A DNA stretch of 64,000 bases from assembly GCA_021773555.1 (NCBI GenBank), contig JAJFKA010000182.1, forward strand, positions 61,567 through 125,566, in the 5' to 3' direction. Source of the stretch: Gammaproteobacteria bacterium (GTDB lineage: Bacteria; Pseudomonadota; Gammaproteobacteria; Pseudomonadales; Azotimanducaceae). Position 1 is the first letter of the stretch, and each line of letters starts with the position of its first letter. Positions 27,878 to 36,301 of the stretch are shown here, piece by piece. The notes beneath the pieces were generated by a model, which made no database searches, was not told the origin of the DNA, and saw only the letters and a program-made list of their open reading frames with translations. The translations under genes and the position numbers were made by a program.

Positions 27878-28402
27878 ATGACAACAACATTTCTGGACCC
27901 GACGGCTGAGTTGTCACCGGAGGTGAGACAGGCGCTGCCAAGGGTCAAGTCCCTGGATGGATTGACCGTAGGCCTGCTCGACATCTCCAAAGCCCGGGGC
28001 AATATTTTTATCGATCGCATCGAAGATTTATTCGGACAGCGAGGCGTAAAGACACTTAGATACAAGAAACCAACTTTCACTCGTGTGGCGCCGGTTGAGC
28101 TCAACCAGCAAATTGCGATGGAGTGTGACGTGGTGGTGGAATCACTGGCCGACTGAGGTTCGTGTACGTCGTGCAGTTTGCATGACATCCTTGATCTTGA
28201 TCGTCGTGGTATTCCTGGCGGTTTTGTTGCCTCTGAAGAGTTTCGTGAGGCAGCCGAAGCGCAGGCCGCTTCTCTTGGATTCGATCCACACCGGGTGTTT
28301 GTACCTCATCCGATCCAGGATAGAACCGATGAGGAAATGCAAAAACTTGCTGAGGATGCTTTCGAGCAAGTGCTCGCACTGGTTTTGCAGTCGAACGATT
28401 AG
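27878..28402 (+). CDS. UGSC-family selenoprotein (in-frame TGA read as selenocysteine)
   Basis: A 174-residue protein read through the TGA at 28154-28156. The frame before the TGA (TVGLLDISKARGN, AMECDVVVESLAD) and after it (GSCTSCSLHDILDLDRRGIP, FVPHPIQDRTDEEM) are the two halves of one family. The TGA stands where the family has the first residue of its U/C-G-S-C motif, giving Sec93-Gly-Ser-Cys96 and a further Cys99. A SECIS-like hairpin begins 11 bases after the TGA. The ATG at 27878 has GGAGG five bases ahead; an ATG at 27866 is less likely. Annotation that stops at TGA would give a false 92-residue gene. The selenocysteine machinery lies outside this window. Biochemical role unknown, presumably redox. 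Confidence 0.92.
28168..28186 (+). promoter_or_regulatory. Bacterial SECIS-like hairpin
   Basis: GTCGTGCA (28168-28175) pairs with TGCATGAC (28179-28186), including one G-U pair, around a 3-base loop GTT. The loop starts 19 bases after the TGA at 28154-28156 and opens with G. This agrees with the known bacterial SECIS pattern: a stem-loop inside the coding region shortly downstream of the UGA, with a G among the first loop bases. SelB binding is inferred. Confidence 0.75.
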
Positions 28403-28441
28403 CGACCGACAAACCTGATTAATGGGTTCAGACAGGTCGCT
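28401..28441. repeat. Nested inverted repeat between convergent genes
   Basis: AGCGACC (28401-28407), starting in the selenoprotein stop codon, has its inverse GGTCGCT at 28435-28441. A smaller AACC...GGGTT inversion lies between them. It could fold as a branched hairpin at the convergent end of the selenoprotein and SDR genes and act as a terminator. There is no T tract, so this is weak. Confidence 0.3.
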
Positions 28442-28506
28442 GCGCCGGCCGCTCGCAGATTGAAGTGATTCTCTGCCTTAGCGAGAAAATTGCAAGTGCA
28501 GCCTGG

Positions 28507-29277
28507 CTACTTAGGTGCCATTCTGATGCCGCTATCGAGTCGGATCGTCTCGCCATTGATATACCCACAATTGACGATGTAGGCTGCGGTCTGCGCAAAT
28601 TCAGCAGCATCCCCAAGTCGCTTGGGGAATTGCGTCATTTCTATCAGGGGTTCCCTGACCTGGGGTGGTGCATGTTGCATCATTGGTGTTTCAAAAATAC
28701 CCGGAGCAATCGTAACGACCCGTATTCCAGACCGACTTAGATCCCGGGCGATGGGCAGGGTCATCCCGGCGACACCGCCTTTGGAAGCACTATAGGCTGC
28801 CTGGCCAACCTGACCGTCGAACGCAGCAACCGAGGCAACATTAACGATGACGCCGCGTTCCCCATCATCTGTAACGGGTTCATTGTGTTGCATGACTTCA
28901 GCACACAATCTAAGGCAATTGAATGTACCGACGAGATTGACTCGAATAATAAATTCAAAGGTCTTGAGTGGCATGGGCCCATCTTTGCCAAGTGTTCGCG
29001 CAGCAGCTCCGATCCCCGCGCAATTGACATTGATATGTAGTCCGCCAAAAGTGTCAACTGCTTTGCGGACCGCCGCCCTGACTGCTTCCTCATCAGCAAC
29101 GTCACCAGAGGCAAAAGTAGCGTTCTCACCGAGCGCTGCGGCGGTTTGCTGCGCGTTCTCTTCGTTCAAATCGAAAAGAAGGACCTTCGCGCCAGCGTTG
29201 ATGAAGTTCTCGGCTGTTGCACGCCCGAGACCGGAGGCGCCGCCCGTGATAAAAGCTACTTTTTGATCGAGTTCCAT
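28507..29277 (-). CDS. SDR dehydrogenase, 3-hydroxyacyl-CoA dehydrogenase type-2-like
   Basis: A 256-residue short-chain dehydrogenase: cofactor motif TGGASGLGRATAENF with an acidic LFDLNEEN (NAD preference), NCAGIG, active-site Tyr/Lys in YSASKGG, and a GIFETPMM segment. The overall pattern (GDVADE, IARDLSRSGIRVVTIAPG, ETIRLDSGIRMAPK) resembles HSD17B10/FadB2x-type 3-hydroxyacyl-CoA dehydrogenases. The ATG at 29277 with AAGAG upstream was chosen; the frame is open to 29535 but overlaps murB. Likely in fatty or branched-chain acyl-CoA breakdown. Confidence 0.87.
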   Translation of the reverse strand: MELDQKVAFITGGASGLGRATAENFINAGAKVLLFDLNEENAQQTAAALGENATFASGDVADEEAVRAAVRKAVDTFGGLHINVNCAGIGAAARTLGKDGPMPLKTFEFIIRVNLVGTFNCLRLCAEVMQHNEPVTDDGERGVIVNVASVAAFDGQVGQAAYSASKGGVAGMTLPIARDLSRSGIRVVTIAPGIFETPMMQHAPPQVREPLIEMTQFPKRLGDAAEFAQTAAYIVNCGYINGETIRLDSGIRMAPK

Positions 29278-29406
29278 GAATTGTTCTCTTAAGGTTTTTA
29301 CCTGTTTGCTGAATGGTAAGTCAGGCGGCAGTATACAGTATGACAGCCGCAATCTTCGATTGGGGATCAGCAGGTATAATGTCCGGCAAAGGGCAGGAGT
29401 TGATCC

Positions 29407-30405
29407 TTGCGCATAGAAGAACACTACAACCTCGTCGACAGAAACACCCTTGGTCTCAACGCCGTGGCAAGGTACTTCTGTATCGTCCGTGATCACGATG
29501 GCCTGACGGAGGCATTGTCGTTCGCGTGGCATCATAAACTCAAGGTGCTGGTGCTTGGTGGCGGCAGCAACGTCGTTCTAACAGGCCGTGTTGATGCTCT
29601 GGTATTGGTTCCGGATTTCCGCCTGGTGGAATCGCAAGGGGGTATCTTTCGAATCGGTGCCGGTGAAAACTGGCACGAAATTGTCAGACGAACGCTTGCA
29701 GAGGACTATTTTGGTCTGGAAAACCTGTCGTTGATACCCGGTCTTGTTGGCGCTGCACCCATCCAGAACATCGGTGCCTATGGGCAGGAACTGGACGCGG
29801 TTTTCGAACGACTTGAGGCAGTTGATCTGGTTTCGGGAGAACGCCTGACACTGGAACGTGATGACTGTCAGTTTTCTTATCGCGACAGTATCTTCAAGCG
29901 TGCGCTGAAGGACCGTCTCGTGATTACGCATGTTACATTGAGATTGAGTTCGGTTTTTACGCCGCTGCTTAACTATTCGGAATTACGCGCAGCACTTGAG
30001 GCCCAGGGTACCGAGGGACTAACAGGATTACAGGTCAGTGATACGGTGATTTCGATCAGGCGGCGTAAATTGCCTGATCCCTCGATCGTTGGAAATGTAG
30101 GCAGCTTCTTCAAAAATCCCGTGATTTCATCAGAACGCTTCGATCAGCTGAGGCCAGGGTCCCCGGACCTGCCGGCTCAGCCGGGTGACGAGGGATTTAA
30201 GGTGTCTGCGGCCTGGTTGATTGATCGGGTCGGCATGAAAGGTATGCGTGTCGGGGACTCGATGGTCTCGACGCAGCATGCGCTGGTGATTATTAACACG
30301 GGCAGGGCAACCGCCGAAGACGTTCTATCGCTATGCGAGCGAATACAGGATGCCGTTAGGGGGGAGTTCGGTATTGATCTTGAAATTGAGCCGAGGGTTT
30401 ATTAG
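29407..30405 (+). CDS. murB: UDP-N-acetylenolpyruvoylglucosamine reductase
   Basis: A 332-residue MurB, the FAD enzyme that reduces UDP-GlcNAc-enolpyruvate to UDP-MurNAc for peptidoglycan. Motifs are LVLGGGSNVVLTG (FAD), LIPGLVGAAPIQNIGAYGQEL, the catalytic-region YRDSIFK, GNVGSFFKNP and VSAAWLIDR. The length and YRDSIFK form fit the E. coli-type (type I) enzyme. It starts at TTG with AGGAG about eight bases upstream. The usual kdsB-(ptpA)-murB order is interrupted here by the UGSC pair and the SDR; no ptpA is seen. Confidence 0.95.
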   Translation: MRIEEHYNLVDRNTLGLNAVARYFCIVRDHDGLTEALSFAWHHKLKVLVLGGGSNVVLTGRVDALVLVPDFRLVESQGGIFRIGAGENWHEIVRRTLAEDYFGLENLSLIPGLVGAAPIQNIGAYGQELDAVFERLEAVDLVSGERLTLERDDCQFSYRDSIFKRALKDRLVITHVTLRLSSVFTPLLNYSELRAALEAQGTEGLTGLQVSDTVISIRRRKLPDPSIVGNVGSFFKNPVISSERFDQLRPGSPDLPAQPGDEGFKVSAAWLIDRVGMKGMRVGDSMVSTQHALVIINTGRATAEDVLSLCERIQDAVRGEFGIDLEIEPRVY

Positions 30406-30455
30406 GGGGTTTTGGGTTGGTTTTGGGGGGCGAGTTGTTCGCGAGTTTGGGGGTA

Positions 30456-30646
30456 TGCCTTTCGCAGCTTGCTATGCAAGCTGCTTTCGGCGATTCATTC
30501 GCACGCGAATGAATCTAGCTTTCAGCGAGCCATTCGCGAGTTAGTGGCACTGCCTTTCGCAGCTTGCTATGCAAGCTGCTTTCGGCAATTCATTCGCGAG
30601 GCGAATGAATCTAGCTTTCGGCGATTCATTCGCATGCGAATGAATC
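30456..30646. repeat. REP-like palindrome cluster between murB and rne
   Basis: A 36-bp unit occurs exactly twice, at 30456-30491 and 30551-30586. Each contains a perfect 9-bp hairpin GCAGCTTGC-TAT-GCAAGCTGC. Interleaved are three versions of a second palindrome built on ATTCATTCGC/GCGAATGAAT: near 30492-30515, near 30587-30610, and a perfect 24-bp palindrome at 30623-30646 that abuts the rne stop codon. CTAGCTTTC spacers join them. The stretch 30406-30455 is G/T-rich. The arrangement resembles bacterial REP/BIME elements and lies between convergent genes, so it may also stop transcription from both sides. Confidence 0.8.
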
Positions 30647-33313
30647 TTAATCCCCACTGGAGCGGGCTGCTACTTCTGGTTCAACATCGGCATCAGCTTC
30701 CGCTTGCACATCCTCTGCCAGCATACTCTCCGACGGGGAGTCATCCTCGGCAGCTTCTGATTCGGGTGCGGAAGCCTGCTCCTCGGCGAAACCGGATGTG
30801 GATTGCTCGTTGTCTTCTGCACTCGTGCCGCCGATTTCATGCTCGACTGGCGCAGGTTCAGCCGCAGCGGGATCAGATCCACCACGCGGATCATTGGCCG
30901 CACGTCCCCAGATGCTGGGGTGATTTCCATCCAGTGCCCGGGCAATGTAGGGAAGTACCTCGGCCGTTGTGATCAGAGGTGAATCACGGAGTACTGGTCC
31001 TGTCACCGCAGCCACCGGATTAATACGTGGATCGTTGGCGGCCCGACCCCAGGTTGACGCGTGGGGCTCTGCTGGGGTGCTCGGCACTTGCGCGTCCATA
31101 GTAGTGGAAGTCGTGGTTGCGCGAGGCTGTGCCTTTTCAACTGTGGGTTTAACGTCGGCGGTTTGCTGATCCTGATCAGCGGCTGCCGCAACGACTTCTT
31201 TTTCGGCGACGACTGCATCAGGCGCAGGCTTGCTGCGTCTTCGTTGCTGGCTGCGTTCGCGTGTTCCCTGGTTTCGCTTATCGTCACTGGAGCGGTCATT
31301 TTCCAGTCGTTCAGTGCGCTTGTTCTCGGATCGGTTCCGGGTGTTTTCCTTACGCGGTTGCTCCGCCGTCTCTTTCCGGGGTTGTTCGACCTGGTCCTCG
31401 CGTTTGTTGTTCCGATTATCATCGCGACCTTTGTTATTGCGAGGTTCGGCGCGGCGTTTGTTCCGGGATTCGTTCTGGCGAGATCGACTGTTACGTTCAG
31501 GGCGTTCATTCCTGTCATTACGCCCATTCCTTTCACCCCGGTCTGATCGTTCACCACGATCATTAGACGCGGACTTCTCCGGTCTTTTCGCGGCCGGTTT
31601 CGCAGGTTTTTTCGCGCCCTCGGCGGGGCTGTTAAACCATGAAAGGATGGAGGCGAACAGTCCACCGCTCGTTTTGGCAGCGGCCTTCGTTTTTACAGCC
31701 CCCGCGGCAGGTGCAGCCGGAGGCGCCACGGTCTTGACGACGGCTTCTTCAATTGGCGCAGGTTTTGCTACAGGCGCGGTAACTTCATCGAGTTCTTCAG
31801 AACTCGTAATATCGTAGCTGGGCGCGACCTCGTCGCCGTCACCGGAACGGATGCGTTCCACACGGTAGTGTGGGGTCTCCATATTCGGATCAGAGACGAT
31901 AATCACTCGAACATCATTTCGCTTTTCGATTTCGCTGAGGACACTACGTTTTTCATTGACAAGAAACGACGCGACGGAAATGGGGAGAAAAGCCCTGATC
32001 TCGGCGCTGGTATCTTTTAGCGCTTCTTCTTCTACCATCCGGATGACCGCCAGTGCAGACGATTCGATGTCACGAATGGTGCCCAGTCCGTTGCAGCGAG
32101 GGCAGACGATACCACTGGTTTCGCCCAGTGAAGGTCGCAGGCGCTGCCGCGACATTTCCAGCAATCCAAACCGGGAAATCCGACCAACCTGGACTCGGGC
32201 GCGGTCAACCTGCAATGCGTCCTTCATCCTGTTTTCAACCGCACGCTGGTTTTTTGCTGATGACATGTCGATGAAATCAATGACGACCAGACCACCAATG
32301 TCACGCAGGCGCAGTTGTCGACAGATTTCTTCCGCGGCTTCAAGGTTTGTATTTGCTGCGGTATCTTCGATATCGACGCCACGAGTCGCTTTAGCTGAGT
32401 TAATGTCAATGGAAACCAGCGCTTCGGTAGGATCAATTACGACGGATCCGCCGGAAGGCAGGCGAACCTGGCGTTGAAATGCAGACTCGATCTGGCCCTC
32501 TATCTGGTAACGATTAAACAGGGGCACATCGTCTTCATAGCGCTTGATTCGAGACTTGTAGTGCGGCATGACCTGTTCAACAAACTGGCCAGCCTGCTCA
32601 AACGCCTCGTCTGTATCGATCAGTATTTCGCCGATATCATCGCGTAAATAATCTCGAATGGCGCGAATGATAACGTCGCTTTCCTGATAAATCAGGTAGG
32701 GTCCCTTACGTTCCTCTGCAGCCTTTTTGATCGCATCAGCCAACTGCACCAGGTAGTTCAGATCCCATTGTAGTTCTTCGGCACTGCGACCGAGTCCAGC
32801 GGTACGCACGATCACGCCCATATTCTTGGGGATTTCGAGTTGCGCCAGAGCATCGCGTAGTTCGTCACGCTCTTCTCCGTCGATGCGGCGAGAGATGCCG
32901 CCAGCACGGGGATTGTTCGGCATCAGTACAAGGTATCGACCTGCCAGACTACAGAAAGTAGTGAGTGCAGCGCCTTTGTTACCACGTTCTTCCTTTTCAA
33001 CCTGGATAACCAGTTCAGCGCCTTCCTTGAGAACGTCGGCGATGTTGACTCGTCCCTTGATTTTGGAAGGGGAAATCGAAAAATATTCTCTGGCGATTTC
33101 TTTCAGGGGCAGGAAGCCGTGTCGGTTGCCACCGTAGTCGACAAACGCCGCTTCCAAACTGGGCTCTACGCGCGTGACGCGAGCCTTGTAGATGTTGGCT
33201 TTTTTTTGCTCCCTGGCGCGACTTTCGATGTCCAGGTCATATAGCTTTTGCCCGTCAACCAGGGCAACGCGCAACTCTTCGGGGTGAGTTGCATTAATTA
33301 ACATTCTTTTCAT
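30647..33313 (-). CDS. rne: Ribonuclease E
   Basis: An 888-residue RNase E, the endonuclease and scaffold of the RNA degradosome. The catalytic half has the S1 domain ([32 protein letters not shown]), the DNase-I-like region with IDINSAKAT and IDFIDM, and the zinc-link CPRCNGLG. After about residue 510 the sequence becomes disordered: Ala/Pro-rich, then a strongly Arg/Asn/Glu-rich RNA-binding stretch (about 590-700). Next come two copies of WGRAANDPR at 755-763 and 802-810, and an acidic tail. NDPR-type motifs are known from Pseudomonas RNase E scaffolds. The gene is convergent with murB and divergent from rluC. Confidence 0.96.
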   Translation of the reverse strand: MKRMLINATHPEELRVALVDGQKLYDLDIESRAREQKKANIYKARVTRVEPSLEAAFVDYGGNRHGFLPLKEIAREYFSISPSKIKGRVNIADVLKEGAELVIQVEKEERGNKGAALTTFCSLAGRYLVLMPNNPRAGGISRRIDGEERDELRDALAQLEIPKNMGVIVRTAGLGRSAEELQWDLNYLVQLADAIKKAAEERKGPYLIYQESDVIIRAIRDYLRDDIGEILIDTDEAFEQAGQFVEQVMPHYKSRIKRYEDDVPLFNRYQIEGQIESAFQRQVRLPSGGSVVIDPTEALVSIDINSAKATRGVDIEDTAANTNLEAAEEICRQLRLRDIGGLVVIDFIDMSSAKNQRAVENRMKDALQVDRARVQVGRISRFGLLEMSRQRLRPSLGETSGIVCPRCNGLGTIRDIESSALAVIRMVEEEALKDTSAEIRAFLPISVASFLVNEKRSVLSEIEKRNDVRVIIVSDPNMETPHYRVERIRSGDGDEVAPSYDITSSEELDEVTAPVAKPAPIEEAVVKTVAPPAAPAAGAVKTKAAAKTSGGLFASILSWFNSPAEGAKKPAKPAAKRPEKSASNDRGERSDRGERNGRNDRNERPERNSRSRQNESRNKRRAEPRNNKGRDDNRNNKREDQVEQPRKETAEQPRKENTRNRSENKRTERLENDRSSDDKRNQGTRERSQQRRRSKPAPDAVVAEKEVVAAAADQDQQTADVKPTVEKAQPRATTTSTTMDAQVPSTPAEPHASTWGRAANDPRINPVAAVTGPVLRDSPLITTAEVLPYIARALDGNHPSIWGRAANDPRGGSDPAAAEPAPVEHEIGGTSAEDNEQSTSGFAEEQASAPESEAAEDDSPSESMLAEDVQAEADADVEPEVAARSSGD

Positions 33314-33814
33314 AACGATTTCACTGTTTGTGCGCCAACCACTCGTGACCGAGCAATCTCATAACGCCACGTACATGTAAATCGTCAAATCTTTCTAAAA
33401 AAGTGACGGTACAACTATCTGCAATTTGATTACAGCTATAGCGGGCTCCGGCTCTCCTGTTTTGTTTATTGGTTCTTATCCAACAGCGTTAGAATCTTTC
33501 GATTAGAATATCCCTGATGTTGTCGGGATTATGCTCAGTATTCTGTCAATAAAATTGTTTCTTCGAATTCTTCGTTGTTTCAATAAACTGATTTGACAAT
33601 TACAGTCGCGGTCAGTTGAACGCGGTTTAATCAACCCGGCTCATTCCAAAGGGTATTGGCCGGGTACCTGTCTATTCATCAAGTTGATAATTTGTTCGTG
33701 AAAGAAGTTATCTTCTTTCCTGGACGGTGGAATATTTCAGCGGAACTATTCAGTTGATGTATTAAGCCGTCCGTCGGGCATAATAGCAGTAAATAATGTT
33801 CGATCAAAGTAACC
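33314..33814. other. Long rne/rluC divergent intergenic region, probable rne leader
   Basis: Five hundred bases without a supported gene; the composition is AT-richer than its surroundings. In enterobacteria rne has a long structured leader through which RNase E controls its own mRNA, and the length here would allow the same. A small hairpin ATCCC/GGGAT is visible at about 33507-33526. For rluC a weak promoter (TTGATG 33754, CATAAT 33779, 19-base spacing) is possible. I see no convincing small ORF. The leader role is inference. Confidence 0.4.
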
Positions 33815-34777
33815 ATGAAAAGCCTGCCTGCCAGTTCCGGGAAAGCGTCCGATATCCCCGGTGTAAAACACCGTGAAATTGAAGCCGAATTCGCCGGACA
33901 GCGAGTCGACAACTACCTGCTCCGGGAGCTTAAAGGGGTACCTAAATCGCGTATCTATCGAATTGTGCGCAAAGGTGAAGTGCGTGTGAACGGAAAACGC
34001 GTGAAACCTGATACCCGTCTACAAACCGGCGATCTGCTCAGAATACCGCCGGTGAGAATTTCTGAAGGCACACCTTCACGCAATACATACCTTGAGAATA
34101 GTATTGATAAAACAATACTTTACGAAAGTAAAGTAATGTTGATTATCAACAAACCCGCGGGCGTTGCCGTACACGGCGGTAGCGGTATTTCGGCTGGTGT
34201 CATCGAAGCGCTGCGCCAGGTACGTCCAGATGAGCCACATCTGGAACTCGTGCATCGTCTGGACCGTGGCACGTCAGGTTGTCTGATGATTGCGCGTAAA
34301 CGGTCCTATCTGAAGTTGCTGCAGTCCGAGTTACATCGGAAGGCGCAATTAAAGAAATACTATCTGGTGGTGACCCATGGGCACTGGCCTGCGCGGCAGC
34401 ACTACGTTAACGCGCCACTACAAAAGAATTTGCTGGCCAGTGGCGAGCGAATTTCCCGGGTCCAGGAGGATGGCAAGGCTTCTATCACTCAATTCGAGGT
34501 GCTTGATCGTGGTGCGCAACTTAGCCTGTTGAGGGCTTTCCCGGTGACTGGCAGGACGCATCAGATACGCGTTCACTGCCGGTACGTCGGTCATCCTGTT
34601 GTTGGGGATGAAAAATACGGGTTTGCAGAAGAGGATAGAAAACAAGGTGCACAGCGATTGATGCTGCACGCATCTCGCCTGGAAATACCCGCGCTGGGAG
34701 ACTATCCGGCGGTCTCGGTCGATGCGCCGCCTGACGATCAGTTTTTGAGTATGTTGGGAAAAGTAAAAACTCTTTAA
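33815..34777 (+). CDS. rluC: 23S rRNA pseudouridine synthase RluC
   Basis: A 320-residue RluA-family synthase. The N-terminal S4 RNA-binding domain (RVDNYLLRELKGVPKSRIYRIVRKGEVRVNGKRVKP) is followed by the catalytic domain with D150 in VHRLDRGTSGCLM and the late RTHQIRVHCRYVGHPVVGD motif. Position next to rne on the divergent strand is that of rluC in many gammaproteobacteria. The enzyme modifies 23S rRNA positions 955, 2504 and 2580 in E. coli. Confidence 0.94.
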   Translation: MKSLPASSGKASDIPGVKHREIEAEFAGQRVDNYLLRELKGVPKSRIYRIVRKGEVRVNGKRVKPDTRLQTGDLLRIPPVRISEGTPSRNTYLENSIDKTILYESKVMLIINKPAGVAVHGGSGISAGVIEALRQVRPDEPHLELVHRLDRGTSGCLMIARKRSYLKLLQSELHRKAQLKKYYLVVTHGHWPARQHYVNAPLQKNLLASGERISRVQEDGKASITQFEVLDRGAQLSLLRAFPVTGRTHQIRVHCRYVGHPVVGDEKYGFAEEDRKQGAQRLMLHASRLEIPALGDYPAVSVDAPPDDQFLSMLGKVKTL

Positions 34778-34823
34778 TAACAATTAGATATTGACACTTA
34801 TTAAAGTAAAGTACACCTTTACG

Positions 34824-35417
34824 TCAAAGAGAAAAGTCTAATTCGAGCAATAACTCACGCAATAGCATCAGCGGTAATCCATAAAGGGTATTAACATCTC
34901 GCCCGTCGGTGTCTTCAAGCAGGGTCACCCCTGATGCTTCAGCCTTAATACTACCCGCGCAGTCATAAGGATGGTCACGGAGCAAGTAGTTGTTGATCTC
35001 TGTCGCGGTCAGGTTCCGAAACTTGATTCTGTAAGTCTCGCATCCGCAACGACGTGCTCCGTGGTTATCCAGCAATGAGATCGCCGTGGTAAAGGATAGC
35101 CATTGACCACTGAACACCGAAAGTTGCGTAAATGCGCGCTGGTGCGTTCCGGGCTTGGAAAAACATCTGTCGTCAAGGTGCGCAACCTGGTCCGAACCAA
35201 TGACAATGGCGTCCCTGCGAGCGGGTAAATCCTGCTGCACGCTCAATGCCTTTCCGTCTGCTAAACGGCAGGCTTTAACTGCGGGCGATTCGCCGGGAAC
35301 CGAAAGCTCCTCATAATCAGGGTCAGTCTGCTCGAATTCCACACCAAGCTTCTCGAGCAGACGAGCCCGGTATATGGATGTTGAGGCGAGGATCAGCCTG
35401 GGTACGTGGATTTGCAT
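34824..35417 (-). CDS. yceF: Maf-family nucleotide pyrophosphatase YceF
   Basis: A 197-residue Maf/YceF protein with LILASTSIYRARLLEKLG, the conserved VIGSDQVAHLDD, LSVFSGQW and CAGSIKAEASG. The YceF branch hydrolyses modified nucleotides such as 7-methyl-GTP. Position beside yceD-rpmF supports the name. It is convergent with rluC and divergent from yceD. Confidence 0.92.
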   Translation of the reverse strand: MQIHVPRLILASTSIYRARLLEKLGVEFEQTDPDYEELSVPGESPAVKACRLADGKALSVQQDLPARRDAIVIGSDQVAHLDDRCFSKPGTHQRAFTQLSVFSGQWLSFTTAISLLDNHGARRCGCETYRIKFRNLTATEINNYLLRDHPYDCAGSIKAEASGVTLLEDTDGRDVNTLYGLPLMLLRELLLELDFSL

Positions 35418-35534
35418 TGACCTGCCTCGTTCACGCTATCTTGTTGTTACCGAAAGGATATTACCTGCTTCCGTGGGTGAAATTCGCAATTTTTCTTTGA
35501 CACTACAAGGTCGGATGCCTAAGATGCGCCCCTT

Positions 35535-36071
35535 ATGTCGACCGGGCCACTACCAGACAAGATCGATCACAGGAAATTTGGCAGTGATCAGGTTGAATTG
35601 AATGGCATGATTTCGTTAGCTCGGTTCACGCGACTTTGCGGATTGATTGAAAACGAAGATGGCCTGATACATTGTAAGCTGCGGTTTAAATCAGGCCGGA
35701 AAGGAAAAACCCAGGTGACCGGGCAGGCTGAACTGAGCGCTTTGCTGATTTGCCAGTCTTGTCTTGAGGTTTTCGAGTTTACCCTCGCAGCTGCGATTCG
35801 CGTCTGTATCGTACCCTCCGAATCGGCGTTTCTGGATTTACCGCCGGAAGACGATGGACTTGTCGTGCCGGATCGCCTGGTGGATATCGTTGATCTGGTG
35901 GAAGATGAGCTGATCGTGGCGTTACCGATGGTGCCGCGCCATGTTCTGGAACAATGTGAGGCCAGTTTTAAGGAATCAGCACCTGAATCATCGACAGGGG
36001 TGGATTCGCAGAAAGTGACAGAAACTTATCGTCCTTTCGCAGACCTGCAGGCATTGCAGGACGCGGAGTAA
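35535..36071 (+). CDS. yceD: YceD (DUF177) family protein, 23S rRNA accumulation protein
   Basis: A 178-residue DUF177 protein. It has the conserved Cys-containing ICQSCLEVFEF strand region, a DLVEDELIVALPMVPRH segment and a FADLQAL end near the C-terminus, as in YceD. It sits directly before rpmF, the constant partner of this family; loss of E. coli YceD affects 23S rRNA levels. An internal ATG (MISLARF) at 35604 is an alternative start, but the upstream part aligns with the family's N-terminal strand. Confidence 0.9.
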   Translation: MSTGPLPDKIDHRKFGSDQVELNGMISLARFTRLCGLIENEDGLIHCKLRFKSGRKGKTQVTGQAELSALLICQSCLEVFEFTLAAAIRVCIVPSESAFLDLPPEDDGLVVPDRLVDIVDLVEDELIVALPMVPRHVLEQCEASFKESAPESSTGVDSQKVTETYRPFADLQALQDAE

Positions 36072-36095
36072 TTAATACATTAAGGGAGCAGGCAT

Positions 36096-36278
36096 ATGGC
36101 TGTTCAGCAGAACAGAGTAACCCGGTCGAAGCGTGGTCGACGTCGATCACATGACGCTTTGAAAGGTCCGTCATTGTCAGAAGATTCAACCACGGGAGAA
36201 ATTCACCGACGTCACCATGTGACGGCAGACGGATTCTATCGGGGTAAGAAAGTCGTTCATACCTCCAACGAAGACTAG
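36096..36278 (+). CDS. rpmF: 50S ribosomal protein L32
   Basis: A 60-residue L32: [22 protein letters not shown] is the family signature, followed by [17 protein letters not shown]. The zinc-binding Cys found in some L32 proteins are absent, giving the Cys-free type. AGGGAGCAGG precedes the ATG. The next gene is fabD rather than the usual plsX. Confidence 0.97.
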   Translation: MAVQQNRVTRSKRGRRRSHDALKGPSLSEDSTTGEIHRRHHVTADGFYRGKKVVHTSNED

Positions 36279-36301
36279 ACTCTGTTAGATACGAGCCCGA
36301 T

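Noticed and set aside
27866..28156. A separate 96-residue gene ending at the TGA
   Set aside because: The reading continues in the same frame with the conserved second half of the UGSC family, so the TGA is best read as selenocysteine.
28101..28412. Minus-strand open frame across the selenoprotein
   Set aside because: It is the antisense shadow of a recognisable family and has no known features.
30456..30646. Small coding gene reading through the palindromes (30412-30972 frame)
   Set aside because: Its sequence consists of translated palindromes and the antisense of rne; no coding signature.
31061..31817. Long plus-strand frames within the rne tail
   Set aside because: They are produced by the Arg/Asn/Glu-rich composition of the antisense gene; rne is certain.
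34806..34822. GTAAAG/CTTTAC hairpin between rluC and yceF as a terminator
   Set aside because: Only six AT-rich pairs and no T tract; too weak to list.
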